28,535 nt of DNA from Solirubrobacteraceae bacterium (GTDB lineage: Bacteria; Actinomycetota; Thermoleophilia; Solirubrobacterales; Solirubrobacteraceae): assembly GCA_016462625.1 (NCBI GenBank), contig JAEMSV010000047.1:1-28535 (forward strand). Reading direction: 5' to 3'. Within the stretch, counting starts at the first letter, position 1; each line of letters starts with the position of its first letter. The notes under the pieces are model-generated. The model was not told where the DNA came from. It did not search any database and saw nothing but the letters and a program-made list of their open reading frames with translations. Below are positions 20,949 through 28,490 of the stretch, one piece after another. A program made the translations under genes and the position numbers.

Positions 20949-22025
20949 TCAGTGGGCCGGAGCGTACGCCTCGTCGTGCTCGTGCCGGCGGAAGAAGTCC
21001 ACGAAGGTCCCGACGTACGAGCTGAACGGCGGGCAGGTCACCCCGTGCGGACCGAGCAGCTCGGCGGTCCGCGTCCCGTCGTAGCGGACCGGGTGGTTCA
21101 GGTACCGCAGCGACTCGGGCGGGACGCCGCCGACGAGCGCCCGGATCGGCTTGACCGACAGGGCGAGCTCGAGGCTCGGCATCCACGTGGGCAGCGTCGG
21201 CGGGTGTCCGGCGTAGACCTCGGAGAGAAGCTCGACGAGCGACGCGGCCGAGAGCGGCTGCTGGTCGACGAGCTGGAGCGTCTCGCCTTCGGTCTCGGGC
21301 AGGGTGGCGCCGACGGCGAGCGCGTCGATGATGAAGTCGACGGGAACCGAGTTGAAGGGTGCGTCGCCGCGGCCCATCTTCATGAGCGGCAGGCCGTAGC
21401 GCGCGAACGAGCTGATCGCGCGCAGGATGAAGTACGGCCCGTCGAACTTCACGGTCTCTCCGGTCTGCGAATCCCCGACGACGATGCCCGGGCGGAAGAC
21501 GGTGGTCGGGACGTGGTCCATCGACTCGCGCACGAGCAGCTCGGCGGCGTACTTCGTCGACTCGTAGAAGTTCTTGAACTCCTGGCCCTCGTCGAGCTCG
21601 CTCTCGAGGACGACGCCGTTGCGCAGCCCCGCGACGTAACACGTGGAGACGTAGTTGTGGCGGAAGAGGCCGGTGCAGGCCTCGCAGAACGCGATGACGT
21701 GGCGGGTGCCCTCGACGTTGACCTTGCGCGCGATCTCCTCGCCGACGGCGAGGTCGTACACCGCGGCGAGGTGGAAGACGTTCCGGACCCGGCCGGCGAG
21801 CTCGTCGTAGGCCTTCGGGGCGAGGCCGAGCTTCGGGTCGGTGATGTCGCCCTCGAGGATCTCGACCCGGTCCCCGCCGGGGAGCCCTGCTGCGATCTCG
21901 CGGGCGCGCGCGGCCATCCGGGGCTCGACCAGGCAGACGATCTGCACGTCGCCGTCGTCGTCGAGCAGCCGGGCCACGAGGCGCGTCCCGATGAAGCCGG
22001 GGAAGCCGGTGAGGAGTGTCGTCAC
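20949..22025 (-). CDS. SDR-family fatty acyl reductase-like protein (NAD_binding_4)
   Basis: A 358-aa extended SDR. The cofactor motif TGFPGFIG (residues 6-13) and the 'IVCLVEPRMAARA' strand mark the male-sterility / fatty-acyl-CoA-reductase-like group, and 'DITDPKLGL' with 'VFHLAAVYDL' are typical. Catalytic Ser127-Tyr154-Lys158 ('YVSTCYVAG', 'FYESTKYAAE') is present. It may reduce acyl-thioesters or act on another lipid carbonyl; it lacks the extra C-terminal domain of eukaryotic acyl-CoA reductases. The start GTG 22025 has AAAGG about 9 nt upstream. It is divergent from the gntR / alcohol-oxidase operon, so both arms probably handle the same long-chain acyl/alcohol metabolites. Confidence 0.85.
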   Translation of the reverse strand: MTTLLTGFPGFIGTRLVARLLDDDGDVQIVCLVEPRMAARAREIAAGLPGGDRVEILEGDITDPKLGLAPKAYDELAGRVRNVFHLAAVYDLAVGEEIARKVNVEGTRHVIAFCEACTGLFRHNYVSTCYVAGLRNGVVLESELDEGQEFKNFYESTKYAAELLVRESMDHVPTTVFRPGIVVGDSQTGETVKFDGPYFILRAISSFARYGLPLMKMGRGDAPFNSVPVDFIIDALAVGATLPETEGETLQLVDQQPLSAASLVELLSEVYAGHPPTLPTWMPSLELALSVKPIRALVGGVPPESLRYLNHPVRYDGTRTAELLGPHGVTCPPFSSYVGTFVDFFRRHEHDEAYAPAH

Positions 22026-22087
22026 GTCTGGTGCCTTTCGCCGAGTCCGCGCGGTCTGGACAGGTGAGACAACCGGCGGACCGGCGC

Positions 22088-22115
22088 AGCGTAATGACTT
22101 GAACGACCATTCGGT
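22088..22115 (-). promoter_or_regulatory. Putative promoter and dyad for the SDR gene
   Basis: TACGCT (22093-22088 on minus) is a plausible -10 for the SDR gene. ACCATTCGGT at 22106-22115 is an ACC-n4-GGT dyad over the -35 position and could be an operator for a TetR-like or other regulator. Weak evidence. Confidence 0.3.
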
Positions 22116-22120
22116 AGGAA

Positions 22121-22136
22121 AGTGTTCGGAACTCTG
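22121..22136. promoter_or_regulatory. Operator 1: dyad AGTGTTCGGAACTCTG in the gntR promoter
   Basis: An odd palindrome, AGnGTTC-G-GAACnCT, centred on 22128. It lies between the -35 position and the TACTGT -10 (22140-22145) of gntR, so binding would block polymerase. It is repeated almost exactly 40 bp downstream (operator 2). Confidence 0.7.
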
Positions 22137-22139
22137 TGG

Positions 22140-22145
22140 TACTGT
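22140..22145 (+). promoter_or_regulatory. -10 box (TACTGT) of the gntR operon
   Basis: TACTGT lies 12 nt before ATG 22158, flanked by the two operator copies. It would give a very short 5' UTR with no Shine-Dalgarno site. Confidence 0.5.
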
Positions 22146-22157
22146 GACGCTCCTTCC

Positions 22158-22853
22158 ATGAGTGTTCCGAACTCTGGCCTCGTCTCCGACCGGGTCTTCG
22201 ACGATCTGCTGCGCCGCGTCCTCCAGGGCGAGTACCTCGGCGGGCAGCGCCTGCCGACCCAGCGCCAGCTCGCCGCCGAGCAGGGCGTGACGCTCTCGTC
22301 GCTGCGCGAGGCGCTCAAGCGGCTCGAGCAGATGGGGCTCCTCGACGTCCGCCACGGCGACGCCACCTACGTGCGCGACTGGCGCGAGCACGGCACGCTC
22401 GACGTGCTCGGCCACCTGCTGATGGGCGGGGGCCGGTTCGACGCCGACGTCCTGCGCGACATCCTCGAGGCGCGGTCGCTCTGCCTGCGCGAGATCGCCG
22501 GGCTGGCGGCGGCGAAGGCGCAGGCCGAGGACGACCGGGTGCTCGCCGGGCTTGCGGCGGACGTCGCCGCCGCGACCGACATGGCCGCCGCCACCGCCGC
22601 GGACTACGCGTTCTTCGCCGCGCTCGCGAAGGCCTCGAAGAACATCGTCTTCGTCCTGCTGCTCAACGCGATCGGGGACGTCTACCTGCCGCAGGCGCCG
22701 GCCATTCCCGTCGCGGCGTCCCACGCGGAGATCGCGCCCCTCTACGCGCAGCTGGCCGAGGCGGTCGCCACGCGCGACGCGGCCGTCTCCCGCGAGCTCG
22801 CCTGGCGTCTGGCGGAGCGGCAGCGGGCCGACGTGCTGGGGATGCTCGGATGA
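22158..22853 (+). CDS. GntR-family transcriptional regulator (FadR/FCD-like)
   Basis: 231 aa. The N-terminal winged helix (~8-75) has the GntR pattern 'VFDDLLRRVLQGEYLGGQRLPTQRQLAAEQGVTLSSLREALKRLEQMGLLDVRHGDATYV'. The C-terminal all-helical ligand-binding domain (~85-228) is FCD/FadR-like ('DILEARSLCLREIAGLAA', 'YAFFAALAKASKNIVFVLLLNAI'). Ligands of this group are often acyl-CoAs or organic acids. ATG 22158 was chosen because the TACTGT promoter lies just upstream; the frame is open to 22122. Two copies of a dyad operator flank the promoter and start, which suggests autorepression. The stop overlaps the next start (ATGA). Confidence 0.92.
   Translation: MSVPNSGLVSDRVFDDLLRRVLQGEYLGGQRLPTQRQLAAEQGVTLSSLREALKRLEQMGLLDVRHGDATYVRDWREHGTLDVLGHLLMGGGRFDADVLRDILEARSLCLREIAGLAAAKAQAEDDRVLAGLAADVAAATDMAAATAADYAFFAALAKASKNIVFVLLLNAIGDVYLPQAPAIPVAASHAEIAPLYAQLAEAVATRDAAVSRELAWRLAERQRADVLGMLG
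22161..22176. promoter_or_regulatory. Operator 2: dyad AGTGTTCCGAACTCTG inside the first gntR codons
   Basis: It matches operator 1 at 15 of 16 positions (the central base differs), with its centre at 22168, exactly 40 bp from operator 1. It lies in codons 2-7 of gntR, about +10 to +25 from the likely transcription start. Confidence 0.65.
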
Positions 22854-23269
22854 ACGCCCTGTCCGGCCGCGAGGCGTCGATCGCCGCGTGCCTCTGCGAC
22901 ACCGTCGTCTCGCCGGCGGGCGGGCTGCCGCCGGTCTCGCGCACCGACGCGATCACCGCGCTCGATCACACGCTGGCCTCAGGTCCCGCGATCACCCGGT
23001 TCGGCCTGCGCGGGCTCATCCTGATGCTGGAGGTGGTGCCGCTCGTGCTCGGAGAAGGACATCGGCTGCGCCGCCTCTCGGGCGCGCGGCGCGCGGCGGT
23101 CCTGGACCGGCTGAGCCACGGCCCGCTGGCGGCGGCGGTCGAGGCCGTGACCGCGGTCATGGCGTTCTCGTACTTCGGAGACGCCGCGGTGATGCGCTCA
23201 CTCGGCTACGACGCCGAGGCGAACGTCGCCCGCGGGCGGGCGCTGCGCGACGGCGAGGGCCGCTGGTGA
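22850..23269 (+). CDS. Small accessory protein resembling the N-terminal domain of fatty-alcohol oxidases
   Basis: A 139-aa alpha-helical protein: 'LSGREASIAACLCDTVVSP' at the start, a middle region 'RFGLRGLILMLEVVPLVL', 'RRLSGARRAAVLDRLS', and 'FSYFGDAAVMRSLGYDAEANVARG' at the end. This order (a D-T-x-x-P-like opening, an R-x-x-L helix, then Y-F-x-D-x-x-x-x-x-x-G-Y) resembles the region N-terminal to the FAD domain in long-chain-alcohol oxidases and some GMC oxidoreductases. Here it is a separate ORF, overlapping gntR upstream by ATGA and the GMC gene downstream by GTGA. It is probably a subunit or chaperone of that enzyme. The similarity is by pattern only. Confidence 0.7.
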   Translation: MNALSGREASIAACLCDTVVSPAGGLPPVSRTDAITALDHTLASGPAITRFGLRGLILMLEVVPLVLGEGHRLRRLSGARRAAVLDRLSHGPLAAAVEAVTAVMAFSYFGDAAVMRSLGYDAEANVARGRALRDGEGRW

Positions 23270-24753
23270 GGACCCTCGGCGCCATCGTCGACGGCGCGGG
23301 CATCGCCGGTGAGCGCGTGCTGACCGTTGATGCGTGCGTCATCGGCACGGGTGCGGGCGGTGCGCCGGTCGCCGCCGAGCTCGCCGGGGCGGGCCTCGAC
23401 GTCGCGATGCTCGAGGAAGGCCCGTGGCACGACGCCGACACGTTCACGGCGCGTCCGCGCGACATGACCCCGCGCCTGTACCGCGACGGTGGCCAGAGCG
23501 TCACGATCGGCGACCCGGCCATCGTCCTGCCCACCGGCCGCGGCGTCGGCGGCACGACGCTCATCAACTCCGGCACCTGCTTCCGCACCCCGTCGCACGT
23601 GCTCGAGCGCTGGCGCGAGCAGGACGGCCTGGTCGAGCTGACCGACGGCGAGCTCGCATCGGTGTTCGCCGATGTGGAGGACACGATCGGCGTCGCGGAG
23701 GTTCCCGCCGAGCTGGCGGGGGAGAACGCCGCGATCGTCCGCCGCGGGGCCGAGGCGCTCGGGTTCTCCGGTGGCTACCTGCGCCGCAACGCGCGCGGCT
23801 GCGTCGGCTCCGGCGTCTGCGCGTTCGGCTGCCCATCCGGCGCCAAGCAGCACATGGGCGTGACCTTCGTCCCGCGTGCGTGGGACGCCGGCGCCAAGCT
23901 CTACACCGAGGCCCGCGTCCGTGAGCTGCGCCGCGAGGGTGGCCGGATCACCGAGGTCGTCGCGACGACCGCGGGGGGCGGCACGCTGCGGGTCCGCGCG
24001 GGCATCGTGGTGGTCGCCTGCGGCGCGCTCGCCACCCCGCTCCTGCTGCGGCGCAACGGCCTGGGGACCGCGTCGGGCCAGCTCGGCCGCAACCTGTCGA
24101 TCCACCCGGCGAGCGCCCTGCGGGCCCGGATGCCGGAGCCCGTGAAGATGTGGGAGGGCGTCCCGCAGAGCTACTACGTCGACGAGTGGGCGCGCGACGG
24201 GATCATGCTCGAGGGGATCGCCGCGCCGCCCGACCAGGCCGCCATGTCGACGCCCCGCAGCGGCGCCGAGCTCCGCGATCTCATGCTCGACCTCGACCAC
24301 AGCGCGACGTTCGGCGTGATGGTCACCGACGAGGGGCGCGGGAGCGTGCACCGGGCGTTCGGGCGGCCGCTGCTGCGGTACGACCTGGCCGCGGAGGACG
24401 CGGCGCGCTTCCAGCGCGGGTTCGAGCGGCTCGCCGAGATCTTCTTCGCCGCGGGCGCGACCGAGGTCATCGTCCCCGCGACCGGCGTGCCGACGCTGCG
24501 CGACGGCGACCTCGGGCCGTTGCGGGAGCGGCGGCTGCGCCCGCGTGACCTGCACCTGATGGCGTTCCACCCGCTGGGCACGGCCCGAGCTGGGGCTGAT
24601 CCGGCGCGCTCGGTCGTCGATGGGGATCTCCGTGTGCACGGCATGGAGAACCTCTACGTGGCCGATGCCAGCGTCATTCCGTCCTCACCCGGCGTGAACC
24701 CGCAGCTGACGATCATGGCCCTCGTCACCCGCGCTGCGCGCCGCTGGATCTGA
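23266..24753 (+). CDS. GMC oxidoreductase, long-chain alcohol oxidase-like
   Basis: A 495-aa FAD enzyme. The dinucleotide-binding motif GTGAGG is at residues 27-32, the FAD-contact block 'LPTGRGVGGTTLINSGTCFR' at ~88-107, and the C-terminal catalytic pair His435 ('FHPLGTARAG') and Asn478 ('SSPGVNPQLTIMAL') is present. A three-Cys cluster 'GCVGSGVCAFGCPSGAK' (~181-197) is typical of fatty-alcohol oxidase relatives and might bind a metal or form disulfides. The likely reaction is oxidation of long-chain alcohols to aldehydes. The start is GTG 23266, overlapping the stop of the accessory ORF, which keeps the FAD domain at the very N-terminus. The open frame extends upstream of the start but there encodes nothing conserved. 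Confidence 0.9.
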   Translation: MRTLGAIVDGAGIAGERVLTVDACVIGTGAGGAPVAAELAGAGLDVAMLEEGPWHDADTFTARPRDMTPRLYRDGGQSVTIGDPAIVLPTGRGVGGTTLINSGTCFRTPSHVLERWREQDGLVELTDGELASVFADVEDTIGVAEVPAELAGENAAIVRRGAEALGFSGGYLRRNARGCVGSGVCAFGCPSGAKQHMGVTFVPRAWDAGAKLYTEARVRELRREGGRITEVVATTAGGGTLRVRAGIVVVACGALATPLLLRRNGLGTASGQLGRNLSIHPASALRARMPEPVKMWEGVPQSYYVDEWARDGIMLEGIAAPPDQAAMSTPRSGAELRDLMLDLDHSATFGVMVTDEGRGSVHRAFGRPLLRYDLAAEDAARFQRGFERLAEIFFAAGATEVIVPATGVPTLRDGDLGPLRERRLRPRDLHLMAFHPLGTARAGADPARSVVDGDLRVHGMENLYVADASVIPSSPGVNPQLTIMALVTRAARRWI

Positions 24754-24774
24754 CCGGGCTGCGAGACTGACGCC

Positions 24775-26463
24775 GTGCTCGATCGCGCCACCGCGCTCCG
24801 CTCCCTGGCGGCCGACCGGTTCGACGTCGTGGTCGTCGGCGGCGGGATCACCGGCGCGGGCGTCGCGCTCGACGCCGCGTCGCGGGGGTACAGCGTTGCG
24901 CTCGTCGAGAAGGCCGACTATGCCTCGGGCACCTCGAGCCGGTCGAGCAAGCTCGTGCACGGGGGCCTGCGCTACCTCCAGAACTTCGACCTCGGCCTGG
25001 TGCGCGAGGCGCTCGTCGAGCGTCAGCTCATGGTCGCCCTGGCGCCGCACCTCGTCACGCCGCTGCCGCTGGTGATCGCCGCCTTCGACGGCAAGGCGCC
25101 CGACCGCGTCATGGGCGCAGGGCTGAACCTCTACGACGTGATGACGTTCGAGCGCCGGCCGGGCCGCGTGGCCCGACGCTTGGGCCGCCCCGGCCGCGGT
25201 GAGGCGCTGCAGGCGCCGTCGAGCTGGAGCCCCGACCGCCACCGCGCGATCACCGGAGAGGAGGTCGTCGAGCACGTGCCGGCCCTGGGGCCGCGCGAGC
25301 CGACCGGCGGCTACCTGTTCTACGACTGTCAGACCGACGACAGCCGGCTCGTCCTCACCGTCCTCGCGGAGGCCGAGCGCTACGGCGCGGTCTGCGCGAA
25401 CCGCGCGGAGGTGCTGGGCCTCGTCGAAGAGGGTGGCCGCGCGATCGGCGTGAAGGTTCGCGACACCATCGGGGGCGACGACTTCGAGATCTTCGCCGAC
25501 AACGTCGTCAACGCCACGGGCGTCTGGGCCGACCGACTGCGCCCGGGAGAGCTGCACGACGAGGCGGAGGTCCCGCGCATAAGCCCGAGCCGCGGGACCC
25601 ACGTGACGATCCTCCACGAGGACATCCCGCTCGTCTCCGGCGCGATCGTCCCGGTCGGCGACGGCCGGTTCCTGTTCGCGCTGCCGTGGCAGGGCCGCAC
25701 GCTGATCGGCACGACCGACACGGACTACGAGGGGGAGCTCGAGCACATCGCGCCGGCCGGCGACGACCTCGAGTACATCCTCGAGGCGACGAACGCGTTC
25801 TTCGGCACCGACCTCGGCGTGGACGACCTGACCGGCGCGTATGCGGGCGTGCGGCCGCTGATCTCGACCGGCGACCCGCGCAAGTCGGTCGACATCTCGC
25901 GCAAGGCCGAGCTCTACGAGACCTCGTCGGGGATGGTCACGATCACGGGCGGCAAGCTCACGACCTGGCGGCGGATGGCGAAGATGACCGTCGACCGCCT
26001 CGTCGAGCGCGACGCGCTGGATGCGCCCTGCCGCACGCACGAACTGCCCCTCGGCCACGCGATCGAGGCGAGCGAGCTGCCCCGCGTCGAGGGCGTCCCG
26101 GAGGCGTCCTACGAGGCCCTTGCGGCGCGCTATGGCCATACCGCCCACGAGATCCTCGCCGTCGCCGCCGAACGGGGCGAGCTGGCCCAGCCGGTGGTCG
26201 ACGGACTGCCCGACCTCCTGGCCGAGACCGTGTACGCCGCCCGGCGTGAGCAGGCTGCTTCACTGGGCGACGTGCTGCTGCGCCGGACCCGGTTGGCCCT
26301 GCTGGCCGCCCGGGACGTCGAAGCGGGTACGCCGGCCGCCGAGCGGGTCGCGCGTGCCGTGGCCGGCGAACTGGGCTGGGACGACGCCCGGATCGCCGCC
26401 GAACTGCAGGGCTGGGCACGCGAGGCGGCGCTGGAAGGCGTCGGCTTGTCGCCCGCGCCGTAA
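24775..26463 (+). CDS. glpD: Glycerol-3-phosphate dehydrogenase (FAD)
   Basis: A 562-aa flavoprotein that oxidises glycerol-3-phosphate to dihydroxyacetone phosphate at the membrane. FAD motif 'VVVVGGGITGAGVALDAASRG' (~18-38), then 'SGTSSRSSKLVHGGLRYL' (the GlpD/DAO signature), 'FYDCQTDDSRLVL', 'NVVNATGVWAD', 'IGTTDTDYEG', 'GAYAGVRPLI' and 'VTITGGKLTTWRRMAK'. The C-terminal ~120 residues are the GlpD-specific DAO_C domain. Length fits. The start is GTG 24775, 21 bp after the alcohol oxidase stop, so it may be cotranscribed with the gntR operon; no clear independent promoter is seen. Confidence 0.95.
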   Translation: MLDRATALRSLAADRFDVVVVGGGITGAGVALDAASRGYSVALVEKADYASGTSSRSSKLVHGGLRYLQNFDLGLVREALVERQLMVALAPHLVTPLPLVIAAFDGKAPDRVMGAGLNLYDVMTFERRPGRVARRLGRPGRGEALQAPSSWSPDRHRAITGEEVVEHVPALGPREPTGGYLFYDCQTDDSRLVLTVLAEAERYGAVCANRAEVLGLVEEGGRAIGVKVRDTIGGDDFEIFADNVVNATGVWADRLRPGELHDEAEVPRISPSRGTHVTILHEDIPLVSGAIVPVGDGRFLFALPWQGRTLIGTTDTDYEGELEHIAPAGDDLEYILEATNAFFGTDLGVDDLTGAYAGVRPLISTGDPRKSVDISRKAELYETSSGMVTITGGKLTTWRRMAKMTVDRLVERDALDAPCRTHELPLGHAIEASELPRVEGVPEASYEALAARYGHTAHEILAVAAERGELAQPVVDGLPDLLAETVYAARREQAASLGDVLLRRTRLALLAARDVEAGTPAAERVARAVAGELGWDDARIAAELQGWAREAALEGVGLSPAP

Positions 26464-26547
26464 CTTTGCCCGTCCCCACCGGTTGAAAGCCCGGAGACGA
26501 GCCTTCCCACCGCTGTCCCCAACACGCTGGAGCCGTACGAGACCCCC

Positions 26548-28446
26548 ATGCGCCGCATGAGCACCCGAATCGCCACTGCCACCGTCACCACCCTCTCCGC
26601 AGCCGCTGTCGTGAGCGCTCCGGCGTTGGCCGGGAACTTCGCCGGCGACCCGATCGCGGGACCGAGCACGGAGATCCAGCGGCTGTCCGATCTCGACATG
26701 GCGCGCGACGGCACGGGTGCGCTGGCGTTCATCTCCAACGAGGGGGGTGAGCCGCGCGCGTTCGTCTCGCGGTTCGTCGCGGGCGCGTTCATCGGGGCCG
26801 AGCGGGTGGACGCGGGAATCCCGGCCGGCGTCACGGCTGCGGCCGTCGCCGCGACGAACGGCGGCCGCGTGTCGGCCGTGTTCTCCGCAGGCGGGGTGGT
26901 GTACGGCGTGGTGAAGCCCAACGGCGCGCAGCCGTGGAGTGCTCCCACGCCGATCGGCAACGGCACGGCGCCCTCGCTCGCCATGTCGCTCACCGGCACC
27001 GCGTACGCGAGCTTCACGAACAACGGCGACATCAACGTCGCCCGGCTGGATCGCACGACCAACGGCTGGACCGCGGTCGCCGGCGCGTTCGACGTCGACC
27101 CGGCGCGCGAGGCGGGGACCGGGTCCAAGCGCTCAAAGGTCTCGATCAGCGCGGACGGCGTCGGCATCGTCGTCTGGGGCGAGGACGGGGCGGACGGGCG
27201 CACCCACGTGTACGCCCGCAAGGTGTTCGGCGCCAACGCGTCCACGCGGCCGCAGGATCTGACCGCGAACGACATCGAGGGGCGCCCCGCCGGCAACGCG
27301 GACATGCCCGACGTGGACGCCGAGGACGATTCGAGCTACGCCTGGGTCGTCTTCCGCCAGGCGATCGCCGACGCCAACGGCGTGACGCGGCTGCGCACCG
27401 TCGCCCGTCGCCAGCGCGGGACCGAGTTCGACCCACCCGTCCCCGTCGACAGCTTCGGCGTCCCGGCCGACGAGGACACCGCGGCGCCCCGCATCGACCT
27501 GAACGGCAGGGGTGAGGGCATCGCCTCGCTCTCCGGCGCGGGCACGAACCAGCCGATCGCCTCGCTGCTGCAGGCGGACCTCTTCGCGCGCGGTCAGCGC
27601 TACGGCACGGCGGGCGCCCAGACCTCGGCCGCGGTCGGCGCGGTCGCGGACAACAGTGACGGGCTGCTCGCATGGGTCCAGTCGCCCGGTGCCGATGCGC
27701 CGAGCGTGCGCGTCCGCCCGTTCGACAAGTTCGTCGCGCAGCCGGAGGTCGTCCTCTCCAAGCCCGAGTACGGCCCGGTCGACCCGACCCGCGGGTTCGA
27801 GGCGGTCGCCGACCGCGCTGGATCGGGTGTCGTCGCCTGGGTGCAGACGAGCGCGACGCTGCCGGGCGCACGATCCATCGTCGCCGGCTACCTGGACAAG
27901 TCGCCGCGGGCGTTCAACGGCTACACGTCGACGAAGTACCGCTCCGCGTCCCGTCCGAAGCTCGCGTGGGGCGAGGCCGTGGATCTCTGGGGCCCGATCA
28001 CGTACCGGGTGCTCATCGACGGGGTCCAGGTCACCGAGCTCGCCGGGCGCACGGGCTGGACGCCGGTCCAGCCGATTCCCGACGGCGTCCACCGCTGGCA
28101 GGTCCAGGCGGTCGACCGCCGCGGCCAGGTGACGAATTCGCGGGTCCGGCTCCTGCGCGTCGACGCGACGCCGCCCACGCTCACCGCGAAGGTCAGCGGC
28201 GTCCGCAAGGCTGCGCGTCCGCTGAAGCTGACGTTCAAGGCGGCCGACGTGCAGAACCCGAAGGCCTCGGGGCTCGCGCGCGTGCGGATCGACTGGGGCG
28301 ACGGCACGACGACGACCACGAAGTCCTTCAAGGGCACGGTGACGCACCGGTACCGGCGGGGCTCCTACACGCTGCGGGTCAGCGCGACCGACAAGGCCGG
28401 CGCCGCGACGGTCGTCACGCGGTCGCTGAGGATCGGCAAGCGGTGA
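26548..28446 (+). CDS. Large secreted protein with beta-propeller-like repeats and C-terminal PKD domain
   Basis: 632 aa with a signal peptide (…TVTTLSAAAVVSAPALA). The N-terminal ~430 residues hold repeated beta blades: 'TGALAFISNEGGEPRAFVSRF', 'NGGRVSAVFSAGGVVYGVVKPNG', 'DGVGIVVWGEDGADGRTHVYARKV', 'SGVVAWVQTSATLPGARSIVAGYL'. A fibronectin/Ig-like segment follows (~455-545), then a PKD-type domain (~547-630; 'VRIDWGDGTTTTTKSFKGTVTHRYRRGSYTLRVSATDKAG'). PKD domains usually bind polysaccharide or protein surfaces. No catalytic motif is seen. It resembles the exoprotein at 7075-8652 in plan. ATG 26548 was chosen; ATG 26557 is possible. The 84 bp before it carry no clear promoter. Confidence 0.8.
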   Translation: MRRMSTRIATATVTTLSAAAVVSAPALAGNFAGDPIAGPSTEIQRLSDLDMARDGTGALAFISNEGGEPRAFVSRFVAGAFIGAERVDAGIPAGVTAAAVAATNGGRVSAVFSAGGVVYGVVKPNGAQPWSAPTPIGNGTAPSLAMSLTGTAYASFTNNGDINVARLDRTTNGWTAVAGAFDVDPAREAGTGSKRSKVSISADGVGIVVWGEDGADGRTHVYARKVFGANASTRPQDLTANDIEGRPAGNADMPDVDAEDDSSYAWVVFRQAIADANGVTRLRTVARRQRGTEFDPPVPVDSFGVPADEDTAAPRIDLNGRGEGIASLSGAGTNQPIASLLQADLFARGQRYGTAGAQTSAAVGAVADNSDGLLAWVQSPGADAPSVRVRPFDKFVAQPEVVLSKPEYGPVDPTRGFEAVADRAGSGVVAWVQTSATLPGARSIVAGYLDKSPRAFNGYTSTKYRSASRPKLAWGEAVDLWGPITYRVLIDGVQVTELAGRTGWTPVQPIPDGVHRWQVQAVDRRGQVTNSRVRLLRVDATPPTLTAKVSGVRKAARPLKLTFKAADVQNPKASGLARVRIDWGDGTTTTTKSFKGTVTHRYRRGSYTLRVSATDKAGAATVVTRSLRIGKR

Positions 28447-28490
28447 TGACGTGGCGGCGCTGCGGGCTGGGCGTAGAGGACTCGGAGAGG

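Noticed and set aside
22552..23265. Upstream extension of the GMC oxidoreductase frame
   Set aside because: It overlaps gntR and the accessory ORF in another frame and encodes low-complexity Arg/Pro sequence; the FAD motif begins right after GTG 23266.
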